From Streptomyces omiyaensis (GTDB lineage: Bacteria; Actinomycetota; Actinomycetes; Streptomycetales; Streptomycetaceae), in contig NZ_BMVV01000013.1 in the NCBI RefSeq assembly GCF_014650895.1, positions 125,097 through 189,096 of the forward strand: 64,000 nt of DNA, in the 5' to 3' direction. Under the pieces are notes generated by a model, which was given only the letters and a program-made list of their open reading frames with translations, did no database searches and had not been told where the DNA came from. Position numbers and translations under genes: made by a program. Below, in pieces: positions 1 to 7,653 of the stretch (position 1 is the stretch's first letter; the number at the start of each line of letters is the position of its first letter).

Positions 1-2
1 AG

Positions 3-359
3 TTCACCTGGAACCCGGCCACCGGCAAGGTCGACCTCAGCTGGAACCGGGCCTGGAAGCAGAGCTCCATCGACATGGCGAAGTCCATCTTCGACAAGAT
101 CAACGCGAAGGAGGGGACGATCTACCGCACCGACCTCTTCGGCGCCTACAAGATCTGGGGCGACCACCTCACCTACCACCCGCTCGGCGGCGCCGTCCTG
201 GACCGCGCCACCGACAACCACGGCCGCCTCCGCGGCTACCAGGGCCTCTACGTCATCGACGGCTCCCTGATCCCCGGCAACGCCAGCGTGAACCCCTTCG
301 TCACCATCACCGCCCTCGCCGAGCGCAACATCGAGCGCATCATCGCCGAGGACTTCTGA
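3..359 (+). CDS. Cholesterol-oxidase-like GMC flavoprotein, C-terminal end (partial)
   Basis: Only the last 118 or so codons are present; the gene enters from the left edge in the frame that starts at base 3. The segment contains HPLGGAVLD, then ATDNHGRL, LYVIDGSLIPG and NPFVTITALAERNIERI. This is the C-terminal flavin-binding signature of bacterial cholesterol oxidases and related GMC oxidoreductases. The HPLGG histidine and the later Asn (NPFVT) correspond to the conserved active-site pair near the flavin. Cholesterol oxidases usually have Cys after HPLGG; here it is Ala. The family is FAD-dependent, oxidises the 3-beta-hydroxyl of sterols and is often secreted, but the N-terminus is outside the window, so export and cofactor attachment cannot be judged. 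Confidence 0.85.
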   Translation, partial: FTWNPATGKVDLSWNRAWKQSSIDMAKSIFDKINAKEGTIYRTDLFGAYKIWGDHLTYHPLGGAVLDRATDNHGRLRGYQGLYVIDGSLIPGNASVNPFVTITALAERNIERIIAEDF

Positions 360-428
360 GCGTGACCCCGGACGCGCGAGGGCCGGCCGGTCCGCGGACC
401 GGCCGGCCCTTCCGGCGTCCGCCGGGCC

Positions 429-917
429 TCAGCCCGTCGGCAGCACGCACACCTCGTCGAGCCCCAGCACCCGGTTCAGCCGGCCGAAGGCCAGCCAGGA
501 GCCCAGGCTCATGGTCAGCTCCACGATCTCGGTCTGGCCGTAGTGGGCGGTCATCCGCTCCCAGAACTCCTCGTCCAGACCGTGGTGGTCGAGCGCGTAC
601 CGCTCCGCGTACTCGGCCGCGAGCCGCGTGCGCGCGTCGAAGGAGTCGGACACCTCCGTCGTGCGCCAGGCCGCGACCACCGCGTCGAAGCCCTCCTCGA
701 CCTTCTCGCCGTCCCGGTCCGTCCGCCAGTCCAGGCAGAACCGGCAGCCGTTGATCTGCGCGATCCGCAGCCGCGCGGCCTCGAACTCGCGCAGTCCCAG
801 GGTCGTGTGGGCGTACACCGACAGCGAGAAGTTCGCCGCCGCCATCCCGATCCCCGGGACCATGTCGCCCCACACGTACCCGATCGGCTCCTGCCCCTCG
901 GGAATGTCGATGATCAT
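429..917 (-). CDS. Carboxymuconolactone decarboxylase / AhpD-family protein
   Basis: 162 residues. The key motif is NGCRFCLDW with Cys58 and Cys61, the CxxC redox pair typical of AhpD-like members of the carboxymuconolactone decarboxylase family, set in an all-helical protein of usual length. Such proteins act as peroxidase-linked thiol reductants or have unknown roles; the substrate cannot be read here. The ATG at 917 was chosen over an upstream in-frame start because GGAAGGAGC lies about 7 bases before it. Its start overlaps the stop of the upstream dehydrogenase gene (ATGA, 914-917), so the two are probably translationally coupled and work together. Confidence 0.85.
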   Translation of the reverse strand: MIIDIPEGQEPIGYVWGDMVPGIGMAAANFSLSVYAHTTLGLREFEAARLRIAQINGCRFCLDWRTDRDGEKVEEGFDAVVAAWRTTEVSDSFDARTRLAAEYAERYALDHHGLDEEFWERMTAHYGQTEIVELTMSLGSWLAFGRLNRVLGLDEVCVLPTG

Positions 918-1993
918 CGTGCGCTCCTTCCCAGCTTCCCCACCGCCGGGCGTATCGGCACGTCCAGCGCGTCGTAGAGCCCCGGCTCCGCCGCGGCCAG
1001 CCACTCGATGGCCCCCACCAGGCGCCCGACCGCCGTCGCGTTCCCGCCGGCCGCCCGGTTCTCGTCCTCGTCGGTGGCCGCCACCGTCACCTCGATGCGC
1101 GGCCGGCCCTCGACGATCACCCGGTGCGCCCCGGCGCCGTCCGGCGGCACCGGCCAGTCCGGGGCGCAGGACGGATGGATCCGGGTCACGTGCTCGATCA
1201 CGATCCGCGGCTCACCGCCGACGATGCCCTGGACCTCGAAGCGGACCGCGCCCTGCGTGCCCTCCTCGAAGACGCCCATCGTCCGGGTCCTCACCGTCGC
1301 CTCCAGCGGCCGCCGGTCCACCGTCTCGCGGATCTCGTCCAGTTCGGCCCCGAGGGCCCGCGCCATCAGCCGGATCTGCCCGCCCCAGACCATCGTCGGG
1401 ACCGACGGGAAGAGCATCGGCGGCTCGTGGTCGAGCGGCTTGCCCATGCCGATCAGCTCGCGCACGGAGAACTCCTGCTCGTACGTCGAGTAGTCGAAGA
1501 TCTCCTGGCAGCGGACCGCGTCCACGACCGTGCCGAGCCCGCTGACCAGCAGCGGCAGCACGTCGTTGCCCCAGCCGGGATCGACCCCGGACGCGAAGAG
1601 CGACCCGCCGCCCCCGGCCACCGCCGCGAGCACCGGATCGCGGAACTCCGGCGGCGCGCTCCGCGGGTCGTAGAGCGGGTACAGCGAGGGCGTCACCACC
1701 ACCGCGCCCGCCGCGACCGCCCGCACCACGTCCTCCAGGGCCCCGTCGGGCCGCACGTCGCCGGAGGCCGCGTACACCACGGCCCCCGGCCGCGCGCCGA
1801 GGACCGCCCCGACGTCGTCGGTCGCGGCGACCCCCAGCTCGCGCCCGAGTCCCGCGAGCGTCCCCGCGTCCCGGCCCACCTTCGCCGGGTCGGAGACCAG
1901 GACCGCCGCGAGTTCGAGGCCGGGATGGGCGTCCACGGCCCTGAGGGCCGCCCGCCCGACATTTCCGGTTCCCCACACCACCGTCCGTATCAT
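914..1993 (-). CDS. DapB-like NAD(P)-dependent dehydrogenase
   Basis: 359 residues. It begins with VVWGTGNVGRAALRAV, a Rossmann nucleotide-binding GxGxxG loop. The overall pattern, including SGVDPGWGNDVLP and CQEIFDYSTYEQ, matches the dihydrodipicolinate reductase-like family that includes 2,4-diaminopentanoate dehydrogenase and many steroid- or lipid-linked actinobacterial members. It is not DapB itself: the length and C-terminal half differ. The start is set at the ATG at 1993 because the Rossmann strand begins at residue 2; no good ribosome site is visible. It overlaps the AhpD-like gene by ATGA. A 25-bp perfect inverted repeat lies 49 bases upstream and may be its operator. Confidence 0.8.
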   Translation of the reverse strand: MIRTVVWGTGNVGRAALRAVDAHPGLELAAVLVSDPAKVGRDAGTLAGLGRELGVAATDDVGAVLGARPGAVVYAASGDVRPDGALEDVVRAVAAGAVVVTPSLYPLYDPRSAPPEFRDPVLAAVAGGGGSLFASGVDPGWGNDVLPLLVSGLGTVVDAVRCQEIFDYSTYEQEFSVRELIGMGKPLDHEPPMLFPSVPTMVWGGQIRLMARALGAELDEIRETVDRRPLEATVRTRTMGVFEEGTQGAVRFEVQGIVGGEPRIVIEHVTRIHPSCAPDWPVPPDGAGAHRVIVEGRPRIEVTVAATDEDENRAAGGNATAVGRLVGAIEWLAAAEPGLYDALDVPIRPAVGKLGRSAR

Positions 1994-2041
1994 GCGCGGA
2001 GGGTAGCGCCGGGGGAGCGAGGTTCCCATACCCGCGACACC

Positions 2042-2066
2042 GCTATCTGACGCTCAGTCAGATAGC
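2042..2066. promoter_or_regulatory. Perfect 10-bp inverted repeat, candidate TetR-type operator
   Basis: GCTATCTGAC and its exact complement GTCAGATAGC are separated by GCTCA. The repeat spans the last three codons and stop of the acetyltransferase gene and lies 49-73 bases upstream of the DapB-like gene. Arm length, spacing and position suit a dimeric repressor of the TetR type. It could also fold as a weak terminator for the acetyltransferase, but no T-run follows. No regulator gene is adjacent. Confidence 0.5.
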
Positions 2067-2539
2067 TGGCCGCGCACGGCGGACCATCCGAGCCGCAGGG
2101 TCACGAAGGGGATCGTGTCACCCGGCAGCACATAGCGCTCCACCTCCGTGAAGCCCCGCGCGAGGGCGAACCGCAGCCCCTCCTCGTTCGACGCCAGGAC
2201 CACCGTCTCCACCCCCGCACCGCCCAGCGTGCGCGCGTGCGCGAGCCCCCGCTCGTACAGCGCCGTCCCGAAGCCCCGCCGCCGGTACTCCGGCAGGATC
2301 CGCGCGATCACCGTCGCCGCCGGGGTCTCCCCGTCCGGCGGCCGCACCGTGGAGCACCCCACGGCCACCCCGTCCAGATAGGCCACCTCCAGCCGGTTCC
2401 GTCCGGCCCGCTCCCGCACCTCGTCCGCCGACAGCACCGCCGTCGGGACGATCGTGTTGTGCACCGCCCGCCAGTCGGCGGACTCCCGCCCGCCCGCGAC
2501 CGGGACGACCCGCACCCCGTACCCCTCAAGACGACTCAT
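2054..2539 (-). CDS. GNAT-family N-acetyltransferase
   Basis: 161 residues. The acetyl-CoA binding core is visible as ARILPEYRRRGFGTALYERGL, the motif A pattern V/I-x-PxxRxxGxGxxL, followed by ETVVLASNEEGLRFALARGFTEVERY. This is a single-domain acetyltransferase of normal length whose acceptor substrate is unknown. The ATG at 2539 was chosen because upstream in-frame sequence is low-complexity and unlike the family. It is the first gene of the minus-strand run that continues with the DapB-like and AhpD-like genes; the 60-base gap with the inverted repeat suggests those are controlled separately. Confidence 0.85.
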   Translation of the reverse strand: MSRLEGYGVRVVPVAGGRESADWRAVHNTIVPTAVLSADEVRERAGRNRLEVAYLDGVAVGCSTVRPPDGETPAATVIARILPEYRRRGFGTALYERGLAHARTLGGAGVETVVLASNEEGLRFALARGFTEVERYVLPGDTIPFVTLRLGWSAVRGQLSD

Positions 2540-2691
2540 CCCGGCACCCAACCGCGCCCCCGTCCGGAGGTCAACCGCTTTCCGTCCCCGTCCGCTCCGC
2601 CGTACGGGTGGGCCGCCGCGGTCCCGCGCAGCGCCGCCCGCCGATCGGGTACGGATCGCTCCACTGCCCCCGGCCAGGAGGATGCCCACCC

Positions 2692-3480
2692 ATGCCCGCC
2701 TTCGTCCGCAAGGGCGCCCCCGCGCTCCTCGGCGCCGGCACCCTGTGCGCGGCCCTGCTGCTCACCGGCTGCGCGCCGCCCGGGCCCGCCGCCCCCACCC
2801 CGCCGACCGCGTCCGCCGCGGCGAAGACCCCCGCCGCGCCCACGCCGGGCCGGGAGGCGAGCGCCACCGACGCCCGCCCCGAGAGCCCCCCGCGCATCCC
2901 CGGCCTCGGTCCCCTCACCCAGTCCCGCGTCCCCGACGGCACCACCCAGGCCCTCGTCGTCACCGGCGCCACCGAGAACAGCAACACCGCCACCGTCGTC
3001 CTCCACCGGCGCGCCCCCGACGGCCGGTGGCACGAGTCCGGCGGCCCCTGGCCCGCGCACAACGCGCTCAGGGGCTGGACGCCCGACCACACCGCCGGCG
3101 ACCTGCGCACCCCCATCGGCGTCTACCGCATCGGCGACGCCGGCGGCCGGCTGCCCGACCCCGGCGCCCGCCTTCCGTACGACCAGGACCCCGAGTTCGC
3201 CATCAGCGGCACCGGCTTCCGCGGCGAGCCCCTCGAAGGCTCCTTCGACCACGTCATCGCCATCGACTACAACCGGGTCCCCGGCCGCACCCCGCTCGAC
3301 AAGGAGCGCCCGCTCGGCGCCGAGAAGGGCGGCGGCGTCTGGATCCACGTCGACCACGGCGGCCCCACCCAGGCCTGCGTCACCCTCCACCGCGACGACC
3401 TGCGCACCCTGCTGGTCGCCCTGGACCCCGCCGCCGCGCCCGTCGTCGTCATGGGACCGGCCCCCGAACTCGCCCGCTGA
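2692..3480 (+). CDS. L,D-transpeptidase (YkuD) family lipoprotein
   Basis: 262 residues. A lipoprotein signal peptide ends at the lipobox LLLTGC (Cys27), followed by an Ala/Pro/Thr-rich linker to about residue 60. The catalytic region has GGGVWIHVDHGGPTQACVTL, with His219, His222 and Cys229. This is the HG...C arrangement of YkuD-fold enzymes, which form or edit 3-3 peptidoglycan cross-links through a cysteine acyl intermediate. It should be anchored to the outer face of the membrane. AGGAGG at 2676-2681 fits the ATG at 2692. The gene is convergent with ndh, with a shared hairpin between them. Confidence 0.85.
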   Translation: MPAFVRKGAPALLGAGTLCAALLLTGCAPPGPAAPTPPTASAAAKTPAAPTPGREASATDARPESPPRIPGLGPLTQSRVPDGTTQALVVTGATENSNTATVVLHRRAPDGRWHESGGPWPAHNALRGWTPDHTAGDLRTPIGVYRIGDAGGRLPDPGARLPYDQDPEFAISGTGFRGEPLEGSFDHVIAIDYNRVPGRTPLDKERPLGAEKGGGVWIHVDHGGPTQACVTLHRDDLRTLLVALDPAAAPVVVMGPAPELAR

Positions 3481-3510
3481 GCGGACGGATCCGGGGACCG
3501 GCGAAGGCCA

Positions 3511-3540
3511 CGGGGGGCGGGCTCAGCCGACCGCCCCCCG
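3511..3540. terminator. Hairpin between convergent genes
   Basis: CGGGGGGCGG (3511-3520) pairs perfectly with CCGCCCCCCG (3531-3540) around a 10-base loop that holds the ndh stop codon. There is no T-run, as is usual in streptomycetes. It can serve both the L,D-transpeptidase gene and ndh. Confidence 0.6.
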
Positions 3541-4890
3541 GAAGGGCCCGGTGTGCAGCCGGACCTGGTCCGGCGTCAGATAGGCGTCGGTGTACTCGAA
3601 GTCCCGCAGCGTCCCGGCCTTCGACGCCAGGAACCCGGTCCGTACGTAGTCGTCCCCGGCCACCGCGTTCAGCAGCCAGTTCGTCATCACCCGGGTCTTC
3701 GCCACGTTGGTCCGCAGCGCCGCCCAGTGGTAGCCGCGCGCCACCGCCTGGGCCGCCGGCCCGTGCAGCTCCACGCCCAGCGGCTTCGACACCCCGTCCA
3801 TGCCGCCCAGGTCCACCACCAGCCCCAGGTCCTTGTGGGTGTACGGGTGCGTCGGCTCGCCGCGCAGGGTCGCCACCAGGTTGTCGGCGAGCGCCTTGCC
3901 CTGCCGCATCGCGTGCTGGGCGGTCGGCGGGCAGATCGCGCCCTCCTCGCCCTTCGCCAGGTCCGGCACGGCCGCCGCGTCGCCGAGCGCCCACACCCCG
4001 TCGACGCCCGGCACCCGCATCTCGGGCGTCGCCACCAGCCGGCCGCGCAGGGTCTCCGTGCCGACCGTCCCGACGAGCGGGCTCGCGGCCACGCCGGCCG
4101 TCCAGATCAGCGTCCGGCAGGGCAGCACCCGGCCGTCCGTCAGGGTGACCGCCTCGTCGTCGACCGAGGCCACCGACACCCCCAGCGAGACCTGGATGCC
4201 CCGCGCGGTGAGGATGTCCATCGCGGCCGAGCCGAGCTTGTCGCCGAGCTCGGGCATGAGCCTGGGTGCGATGTCCACCAGGTGCCACTTGATCAGGGCC
4301 GGGTCGAGCCGGGGGTACCGCTTGACCGCGTTGTGGGTGAGCAGCTGGAGGCAGGCCGCCGTCTCGGTGCCCGCGTAGCCGCCGCCGACCACCACGAACT
4401 GGAGCCGCGCGGCCCGTTCGGCCTCGTCCTCGCTGGCGTCCGCCAGGTCCAGCTGGGCGATGACGTGGTCGCGGACGTAGACCGCCTCGGCCAGGGTCTT
4501 CATGCCCCGCGCGTGGTCGGCGAGCCCCGGGATGTCGAAGGTCCGCGTGACGCTGCCGGGCGCGAGCACCAGATGGTCGTACGGCTCGACGTCGTACTCC
4601 CCGGTGATCGTCCGGACCACCACGGCCTTCGCCGCCGTGTCCACGCCCACCGCGCCGCCCGGCACGATCCGCGTCCGGTGCTTCTGGCTGCGCCGCAGCG
4701 ACAGCGCCACCGACTGCGGCGTCAGGACGCCCGCCGCCACCTGGGGCAGCAGCGGCAGGTAGAGCTGGTACGAGAAGGGAGAGAGCAGCGTGATGCGCGC
4801 CTCCCGCTCCGTGAGCCGTCGTTCGAGCCGCTTCACACAGCCCACGCCGGCGAAACCGGCGCCCACCACGAGGATCCTCGGTCGCGTCAC
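3523..4890 (-). CDS. ndh: Type II NADH dehydrogenase (NDH-2)
   Basis: 455 residues. Two nucleotide-binding motifs are clear: ILVVGAGFAGVGCVKRL near the N-terminus for FAD and FVVVGGGYAGTETA around residues 160-175 for NADH. The VWALGDAAAVPD segment and the TAQHAMRQGKALADN stretch are characteristic of NDH-2. The enzyme passes electrons from NADH to menaquinone at the inner membrane face without pumping protons. GTG at 4890 was chosen because GGAAGG lies about 11 bases before it; ATG codons at 4941 and 4947 are possible but would overlap the divergent gene's start region. It is divergent from the AspT-type transporter. Confidence 0.93.
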   Translation of the reverse strand: MTRPRILVVGAGFAGVGCVKRLERRLTEREARITLLSPFSYQLYLPLLPQVAAGVLTPQSVALSLRRSQKHRTRIVPGGAVGVDTAAKAVVVRTITGEYDVEPYDHLVLAPGSVTRTFDIPGLADHARGMKTLAEAVYVRDHVIAQLDLADASEDEAERAARLQFVVVGGGYAGTETAACLQLLTHNAVKRYPRLDPALIKWHLVDIAPRLMPELGDKLGSAAMDILTARGIQVSLGVSVASVDDEAVTLTDGRVLPCRTLIWTAGVAASPLVGTVGTETLRGRLVATPEMRVPGVDGVWALGDAAAVPDLAKGEEGAICPPTAQHAMRQGKALADNLVATLRGEPTHPYTHKDLGLVVDLGGMDGVSKPLGVELHGPAAQAVARGYHWAALRTNVAKTRVMTNWLLNAVAGDDYVRTGFLASKAGTLRDFEYTDAYLTPDQVRLHTGPFRGAVG

Positions 4891-4941
4891 GCTTGCCGCC
4901 TTCCGTATGAACGTGCAAAGTGCCGTCGCGTATGACTGCAT

Positions 4942-6531
4942 ATGCACATGTGGCAATTTTTCGCTGACTATCCGTGGTTTACCCTTTTTATCGTCATTGC
5001 TGCAGGATCGCTCTTCGGCATGGTCCGCTTCGGGCCCGTGAAGCTCGGCGCGGCCGGCGTCCTCTTCGTCGGACTGCTGGTCGGAGCCCTCGACCCGGAC
5101 GTCGGCAAGGCGGTCCCCGCCGGGCTCTCCGTCCTCGGACTCGCGCTGTACGTCTACACGGTGGGCCTGGAGGCCGGCCCGGCCTTCTTCCGGGAACTGC
5201 GCCCCCAGCTCGCCGTGATGCTCGGCGCCGTCGTCGCACTGGTCCTCACCGCCCTCGCCGTCGGTCTGGTCGGCAGCGGACTCCTCGGCATCGAGGGCCC
5301 CTACCTCGCCGGCGGCTACGCGGGCATCGGCACCACCACTCCCGGTCTCGCCGCCGCCCAGGCCGCCTCGGACGACCCCACGCAGGCCGCCACCGGCTAT
5401 GCGATCGGCTACCCCCTCGCCGTCGTTCTCACCATCCTCTTCGTCGCCGCCGTCGCGGCCGCACGGAACTGGCCGGGCCGCCGCGACCCGGGCACCGGTC
5501 TCCCCGACCGGCTCGTCACCCGCACGGTCGACATCACCCGGCCCGCCCGCTGGGCCGACGTCCCCGGCGTCGCCTCCGGCGAAATCCTCGCCAGCGCCCA
5601 CCGCCCGGCCGGCGCCCCCGTCCACATCGTCACCGGCGACCCCGGCCCGCTCGCCCCCGGGGACGCCCTCGTCCTCGTAGGCGGCCCCGAGGCGGTCGCC
5701 GCGGGTGTCGCCGCCCTCGGCGCCGAGGCGCCGGAGCACCTGCTCGACCGCCGGGACGTCGTCGACTACCGCCGCATCCTGCTCACCAACCCCGACCTCG
5801 CCGCCCGCACCGTCGCCGAACTCGGCCTCGCCGACCGCTTCGGCGCCCGCGCCACCCGGGTGCGCCGGGGCGACCAGGAGCTCCTCGCCCACGACGACCT
5901 GCTGCTCCAGCTCGACGACCGGATCCGCGTCGCGATGCCCCGCGAGCGGACCGCCGAGGTCTCCGCCCACCTCGGCGACACCGAGGCCAAGGTCAGCGAG
6001 GTGAGCGCCGTCAGCATGGGCCTCGGCCTCGCGGCGGGCTTCCTCATCGGCATCCCCGAGCTCACCGTCGGCTCCACCGTCCTCTCGCTCGGCACGGCCG
6101 CCGGCCCGCTCGTCATGGCGATGGTCCTCGGCCGGATCCGCCGCACCGGCCCCCTCGTCTGGGTCCTTCCCACCCGCGCCAACCTGACCCTGCGCCAGAT
6201 CGGCCTGCTGGTCTTCCTCGCCTGCGTCGGCCTCACCTCCGGCTACGCCTTCCGCCGCGAGGCCTTCTCGGTCTTCGGCCTCAAGCTGCTCGCGGTCCTC
6301 GCCCTCGGCGCCGTCCTCAGCTACGCCCTGATGGTGCTCGTCTGCCGCCTCCTCGGGCAGAGCCGTCCCCGCACGATGGGCCTGCTCGCCGGCTACGTCG
6401 GCAACCCGGCCATCACCGCGTACGCCAACAGCCGGGTCTCCGACAGCCGGGTGAACACCGGCTACGCCACCCTCTTCGCCCTCGCCATCCTGGTGAAGAT
6501 CGTCTGCATCCAGCTGATCGTCGGCCTCTGA
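4942..6531 (+). CDS. AspT/YidE-type transporter with regulatory TrkA_C-like domain
   Basis: 529 residues. There are about ten hydrophobic segments in two blocks (roughly residues 10-175 and 350-528). They flank a soluble central part (about 190-345) with VDITRPARWADVPG and DDRIRVAMPRERTAEVSAHLG, which resembles a TrkA_C (RCK_C) domain. GGYAGIGTTTPGLAA and GYVGNPAITAYAN are the paired internal-repeat signatures of the aspartate:alanine exchanger (AAE) family. Substrate specificity of this branch is unknown. Starts at 4942 and 4948 are equally possible. The first 60 bases of the gene are unusually A/T-rich for this genome, and a 10-bp palindrome TGCATATGCA (4937-4946) overlaps the start. Confidence 0.85.
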   Translation: MHMWQFFADYPWFTLFIVIAAGSLFGMVRFGPVKLGAAGVLFVGLLVGALDPDVGKAVPAGLSVLGLALYVYTVGLEAGPAFFRELRPQLAVMLGAVVALVLTALAVGLVGSGLLGIEGPYLAGGYAGIGTTTPGLAAAQAASDDPTQAATGYAIGYPLAVVLTILFVAAVAAARNWPGRRDPGTGLPDRLVTRTVDITRPARWADVPGVASGEILASAHRPAGAPVHIVTGDPGPLAPGDALVLVGGPEAVAAGVAALGAEAPEHLLDRRDVVDYRRILLTNPDLAARTVAELGLADRFGARATRVRRGDQELLAHDDLLLQLDDRIRVAMPRERTAEVSAHLGDTEAKVSEVSAVSMGLGLAAGFLIGIPELTVGSTVLSLGTAAGPLVMAMVLGRIRRTGPLVWVLPTRANLTLRQIGLLVFLACVGLTSGYAFRREAFSVFGLKLLAVLALGAVLSYALMVLVCRLLGQSRPRTMGLLAGYVGNPAITAYANSRVSDSRVNTGYATLFALAILVKIVCIQLIVGL

Positions 6532-6641
6532 CCGCCCCGCGCGGGACCGCGCGGGACCGCCCGGGACCGCCCGGGCCGGCGTCGACCCGTCTGCGCGCCG
6601 ACGGAGCCGGGGCGAAGCGCACCGGGTAGGGGACCCGCGGC

Positions 6642-6686
6642 ATCCACGGGATCCACGGGATCCACGGGATCCACGGGATCCACGGG
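6642..6686. repeat. Five tandem copies of a 9-bp unit
   Basis: The unit ATCCACGGG is repeated five times without a mismatch, then a degenerate sixth copy (ATCCGCGCG) follows. It lies in the 261-bp gap between the AspT-type gene and the 3' end of the TetR gene. No gene is visible in this gap; the rest is GC-rich simple sequence. Confidence 0.9.
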
Positions 6687-6792
6687 ATCCGCGCGGCCGT
6701 GCGCGGACCGGCCGTCCGACCGCCGGGCGGCGGGGGAGGCCCGTCGGGCGGCGCGAGGGGGTCCCGTAGGGCGGACGGTGCGGGAGGTTCCG

Positions 6793-7428
6793 TCAGGCGG
6801 GCGCCCGGCCGTCCGCGGGGGCGCCGGGCCCGTCTCCCGCGTCCCCGTCCGGGATCAGGGAGGCCACCAGGCGGCGGACGGCCGGGCGGGGGTCGGGGGA
6901 GCCGGGCCAGGAGGTCATCAGGAGGTGGTGACCGGTGCCGACCAGGGCGAGGGCCGCGATGGCGGGGTCCAGCGCGGCGGGGGCGCGGCCGAGCAGGCGC
7001 TCGGCCTCCAGGTAGGCGGCGACGGCCTCCTCGATCGCGGCGAAGCCCGGAGCCCCGGCCGCCAGGGCCTCGCGGACGCGGAGCGCGGCGTCGGGGCGGG
7101 CCATGACGAGGCCGGAGAGCGCGGGACCGCGGGAGTCGAAGAGCGCCTGGACGACCGTGTCGAGGTTGCCGGCCACCGTCCCCCGGCCGACGAGTCCGGC
7201 CAGGGCCCGCGCCCGCTCCGCGGTACGGGCGAAGCGGTCGAGGCACAGTTCGGCGACGAAGGCGTCGAAGCCGTCGAAATGCGTGTGCAGCAGCCCCTTG
7301 GCGCACCCCGCCTCGGTGGTCACGGACCGGCTGGTGAGCGCCCCCGGCCCGTCCCTCTCCACGACCCGCTCGGCCGCCGCGAACAGCCGTTCGCGCACGT
7401 CCGGCGTCGCCACTCCGCGCGGTGACAT
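6793..7428 (-). CDS. TetR-family transcriptional regulator
   Basis: 211 residues. The N-terminal helix-turn-helix region reads TPDVRERLFAAAERVVERDGPGALTSRSV, then TEAGCAKGLLHTHFDGFDAFV, the typical TetR DNA-binding domain with its F/Y-x-HF motif. The C-terminal ligand domain has no recognisable specificity. The ATG at 7428 was chosen because the domain starts right after it; much longer in-frame extension upstream is composition-driven. It is divergent from the methyltransferase gene, and two related palindromes lie between them, the usual setting for a repressor of itself and its neighbour. Confidence 0.85.
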   Translation of the reverse strand: MSPRGVATPDVRERLFAAAERVVERDGPGALTSRSVTTEAGCAKGLLHTHFDGFDAFVAELCLDRFARTAERARALAGLVGRGTVAGNLDTVVQALFDSRGPALSGLVMARPDAALRVREALAAGAPGFAAIEEAVAAYLEAERLLGRAPAALDPAIAALALVGTGHHLLMTSWPGSPDPRPAVRRLVASLIPDGDAGDGPGAPADGRAPA

Positions 7429-7512
7429 GAGCCCGCCGTCCTCTCCCTCGCCCTGCGCGCGCGTGCGCGCCCGTCGTCCGTGACCCCCGGCGTCCGCGTC
7501 GGGCTGCCCGGC

Positions 7513-7557
7513 CACCCGGCTCACCCGGATCACCCGGCTCACCCGGATCACTTGGAT
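7513..7557. repeat. Five tandem 9-bp units upstream of the TetR gene
   Basis: Copies alternate between CACCCGGCT and CACCCGGAT, ending with CACTTGGAT. They lie 85-129 bases upstream of the TetR start, between it and the palindromes. A different five-copy 9-bp array lies just beyond the 3' end of the same gene. Confidence 0.85.
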
Positions 7558-7572
7558 CGTAAACGGTGTTGC

Positions 7573-7596
7573 CGGTATGGGCACATGCCCATACCG
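7573..7596. promoter_or_regulatory. Palindromic operator 1
   Basis: Arms CGGTATGGGCA and TGCCCATACCG (11 bp, perfect) surround a 2-base centre. The inner part ATGGGC-N4-GCCCAT is shared with a second palindrome centred 35 bp downstream. It lies in the divergent TetR/methyltransferase intergenic region. Confidence 0.75.
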
Positions 7597-7607
7597 TGGG
7601 CCGTCAC

Positions 7608-7631
7608 GAGAATGGGCACCCGCCCATTCTC
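7608..7631. promoter_or_regulatory. Palindromic operator 2
   Basis: Arms GAGAATGGGC and GCCCATTCTC (10 bp, perfect) surround ACCC. It shares the ATGGGC-N4-GCCCAT core with operator 1 and ends 22 bases before the methyltransferase start, so a bound protein would block transcription of that gene. Confidence 0.75.
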
Positions 7632-7653
7632 TTCCCCACTCCTGGAGCACGTC

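Noticed and set aside
4891..4941. A Rex-type redox operator between ndh and the transporter
   Set aside because: No TTGTGAA-N4-TTCACAA-like sequence is present; only a short TGCATATGCA palindrome is seen.
3523..5970. A single 815-residue minus-strand open frame covering ndh and part of the AspT-type gene
   Set aside because: Only the part after GTG 4890 matches NDH-2; the rest is the antisense of a real transporter gene and is acidic, low-complexity sequence typical of GC-rich shadow frames.
6642..7557. A CRISPR array
   Set aside because: The 9-bp units are contiguous, with no spacers, and no cas genes are present.
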